From positions 1 to 12,497 of the forward strand of contig CABQAA010000027.1 of NCBI GenBank assembly GCA_902461995.1: a stretch of 12,497 nt of DNA, given 5' to 3'. The notes beneath the pieces are model-generated. The model had not been told where the DNA came from and ran no database searches. It saw only the letters and a program-made list of their open reading frames with translations. Position numbers and translations under genes: made by a program. Every line of letters begins with the position of its first letter. The first letter of the stretch is position 1. Source of the DNA: an uncultured Oscillospiraceae bacterium. GTDB taxonomy: Bacteria > Bacillota > Clostridia > Oscillospirales > Acutalibacteraceae. Below are positions 11,440 through 12,497 of the stretch, in pieces.

Positions 11440-12468
11440 ATGGCGCCGCAAACACAATCTCGTAAAGCTCCCCCTTGGGCGGTTGTCGTGCTGCTGCTCA
11501 TCTTCTTTTTCCCCATCGGGCTGTATCTGTTGTATCAAAAATTGTCGGTTCCTCCCATCGGCCGGAGCGGCGGGATCACCTTTTTGATTATCGGCTTTGT
11601 CTTCTTTGCCCTCGCTGTGATCGATATCGGGGAACGTACCCTGGGATGGTCTCATGACGGCCGCGTCGTAAACGATAGTCTGTTTGCCTCTGTGTTCTAT
11701 ACCGCCGTGTCTCTGATCTCCGGTCTCCTGTGCTTTATGGCCGCCGGGATGCTGTTTAAAAAAAGACGGGACTATCAGCTGTATGCCCCATTTCTGTTTG
11801 GTCACGTGACGACGTCGCTCGATGCAGTCGCCCAGGCCCTGTCCCGGGATTATCTGCGGGTCTGCCGGGATCTGCAGCGTCTGATCAACGCCGGATGCCT
11901 CAGCAGTGCCTACATCGACTATTCCAACCGGCTGTTTGTATTCAGCCGGCAGTGGCTGGCTTCACCTCCGCCCCCGCCGACCGTTGTTTCCGAAGAGGAG
12001 GAGGCCGAAGAGCCTTCGGGTGATCCGGACGGAACCGATTCGGCTGTCCTGTTGGCCCGCATCCGGGAACTGAATGAAACGATCCGCCATCCGCAGCTTT
12101 CCAACCGAATCTGGCAAATCGAAGGACTCAGCCGCAAGATTTTCCAGGTGGTGGAATCCCAGCCGGAAAAGCAGACACAAATCCGCGCCTTTATGCAGTA
12201 TTATCTTCCCACAACCCTCCGCCTGCTGGATACGTATGCGCAGCTGGAAGCCCAGCAGGTCCACGGCGACAACATTGACAGCGCGATGCGGCGAGTGGAG
12301 GCGATGGCCGACACCCTGGCAGAGGCGTTTAAAAAGCAGCTCGATCTTCTGTTTTCCGGGGAAGCACTCGATGTTTCCGCTGAAATCCGGGTATTGGAGG
12401 CTATGCTGACCCGCGACGGGCTGACGGGTGACAATCCCTTTTCCCCCCCTCCGGATCCTAACCCGTAA
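11440..12468 (+). CDS. XpaC-family (5-bromo-4-chloroindolyl phosphate hydrolysis family) membrane protein
   Basis: 342 residues. The start at 11440 follows AAAGGAG (11425-11431). Three membrane segments: about 12-34 (with a TM2-like PIGLYLLYQKL), 46-64 and 83-106. A winged-helix-like segment (about 124-170, ALSRDYLRVCRDLQRLINAG) follows, then a Pro/Glu-rich linker (175-200). The C-terminal helical domain (about 201-320), with LSRKIFQVVESQPEKQTQIRAFMQYYLPTTLRLLDTY, is the recognisable XpaC signature. The family name comes from a Bacillus phenotype with the chromogenic phosphate X-phos; no catalytic phosphatase motif is visible here, and the biochemical role is unproven. XpaC relatives are often encoded with TelA (toxic-anion resistance). 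Here a hairpin follows immediately, so no co-transcribed telA is evident within the window. Family assignment is fairly sure, function unknown. Confidence 0.82.
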   Translation: MAPQTQSRKAPPWAVVVLLLIFFFPIGLYLLYQKLSVPPIGRSGGITFLIIGFVFFALAVIDIGERTLGWSHDGRVVNDSLFASVFYTAVSLISGLLCFMAAGMLFKKRRDYQLYAPFLFGHVTTSLDAVAQALSRDYLRVCRDLQRLINAGCLSSAYIDYSNRLFVFSRQWLASPPPPPTVVSEEEEAEEPSGDPDGTDSAVLLARIRELNETIRHPQLSNRIWQIEGLSRKIFQVVESQPEKQTQIRAFMQYYLPTTLRLLDTYAQLEAQQVHGDNIDSAMRRVEAMADTLAEAFKKQLDLLFSGEALDVSAEIRVLEAMLTRDGLTGDNPFSPPPDPNP

Positions 12469-12476
12469 ACAAAAAC

Positions 12477-12497
12477 CTGCCGGGCAGAGCCCGGCAG
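12477..12497 (+). terminator. Probable terminator of the XpaC-like gene (cut by window end)
   Basis: CTGCCGGGC (12477-12485) pairs with GCCCGGCAG (12489-12497) around a 3-nt AGA loop, 8 bp after the stop and preceded by an A-run. The expected T-tract would start just beyond the window. Confidence 0.65.

Overview
The window looks like a chromosomal segment of a GC-rich member of the Clostridia, probably an Oscillospirales/Ruminococcaceae-type gut anaerobe. The reasons are strong GGAGG-type ribosome binding sites, sigma-A promoters, intrinsic terminators, a VanRS-like two-component pair, an XpaC-family protein, and a VTC/DUF4956/CotH gene neighbourhood of a kind I recall from clostridial genomes. 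The taxonomic call is inference. No tRNA, rRNA, CRISPR array, transposase or phage gene was seen.

Region 1 (1-5035) is a divergent unit. Leftward runs a three-gene operon: a VTC-type polyphosphate polymerase domain protein (2152-2913), a DUF4956 membrane protein overlapping it by 43 bp (1517-2194), and a Cthe_2159-like beta-helix lipoprotein that leaves the window on the left (1-1502). Rightward runs an OmpR-family response regulator (3120-3800) and a sensor kinase (3797-5035). Between them is a nearly symmetric operator: two TTTCAG-type boxes at 11-bp spacing on each strand, each pair ending exactly 7 bp before a -10 element. This suggests that the regulator controls both itself and the leftward operon.

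Region 2 (5036-9850) starts with a hairpin shared by the converging kinase and CotH genes. The leftward CotH-kinase-family gene (5088-7724) encodes a protein with one N-terminal membrane anchor, a large beta-rich region and a C-terminal CotH kinase domain, predicted to face outside. It has its own near-consensus promoter. Divergent from it is a pair very similar to VanR and VanS (7943-8641, 8631-9785), with no resistance enzymes nearby, ending in a perfect 20-bp bidirectional terminator.

Region 3 (9849-12497) holds a small Cro/C1-type regulator (minus), a membrane GGDEF diguanylate cyclase, and an XpaC-family membrane protein. The last two each have their own sigma-A promoter and terminator.

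Working model (inference): polymerase, DUF4956 protein, beta-helix lipoprotein and outward-facing CotH kinase form one cell-surface phosphate-transfer or surface-modification system switched by the adjacent two-component pair. The function of this module is, to my knowledge, not established. It is the best candidate in the window for an undescribed system.
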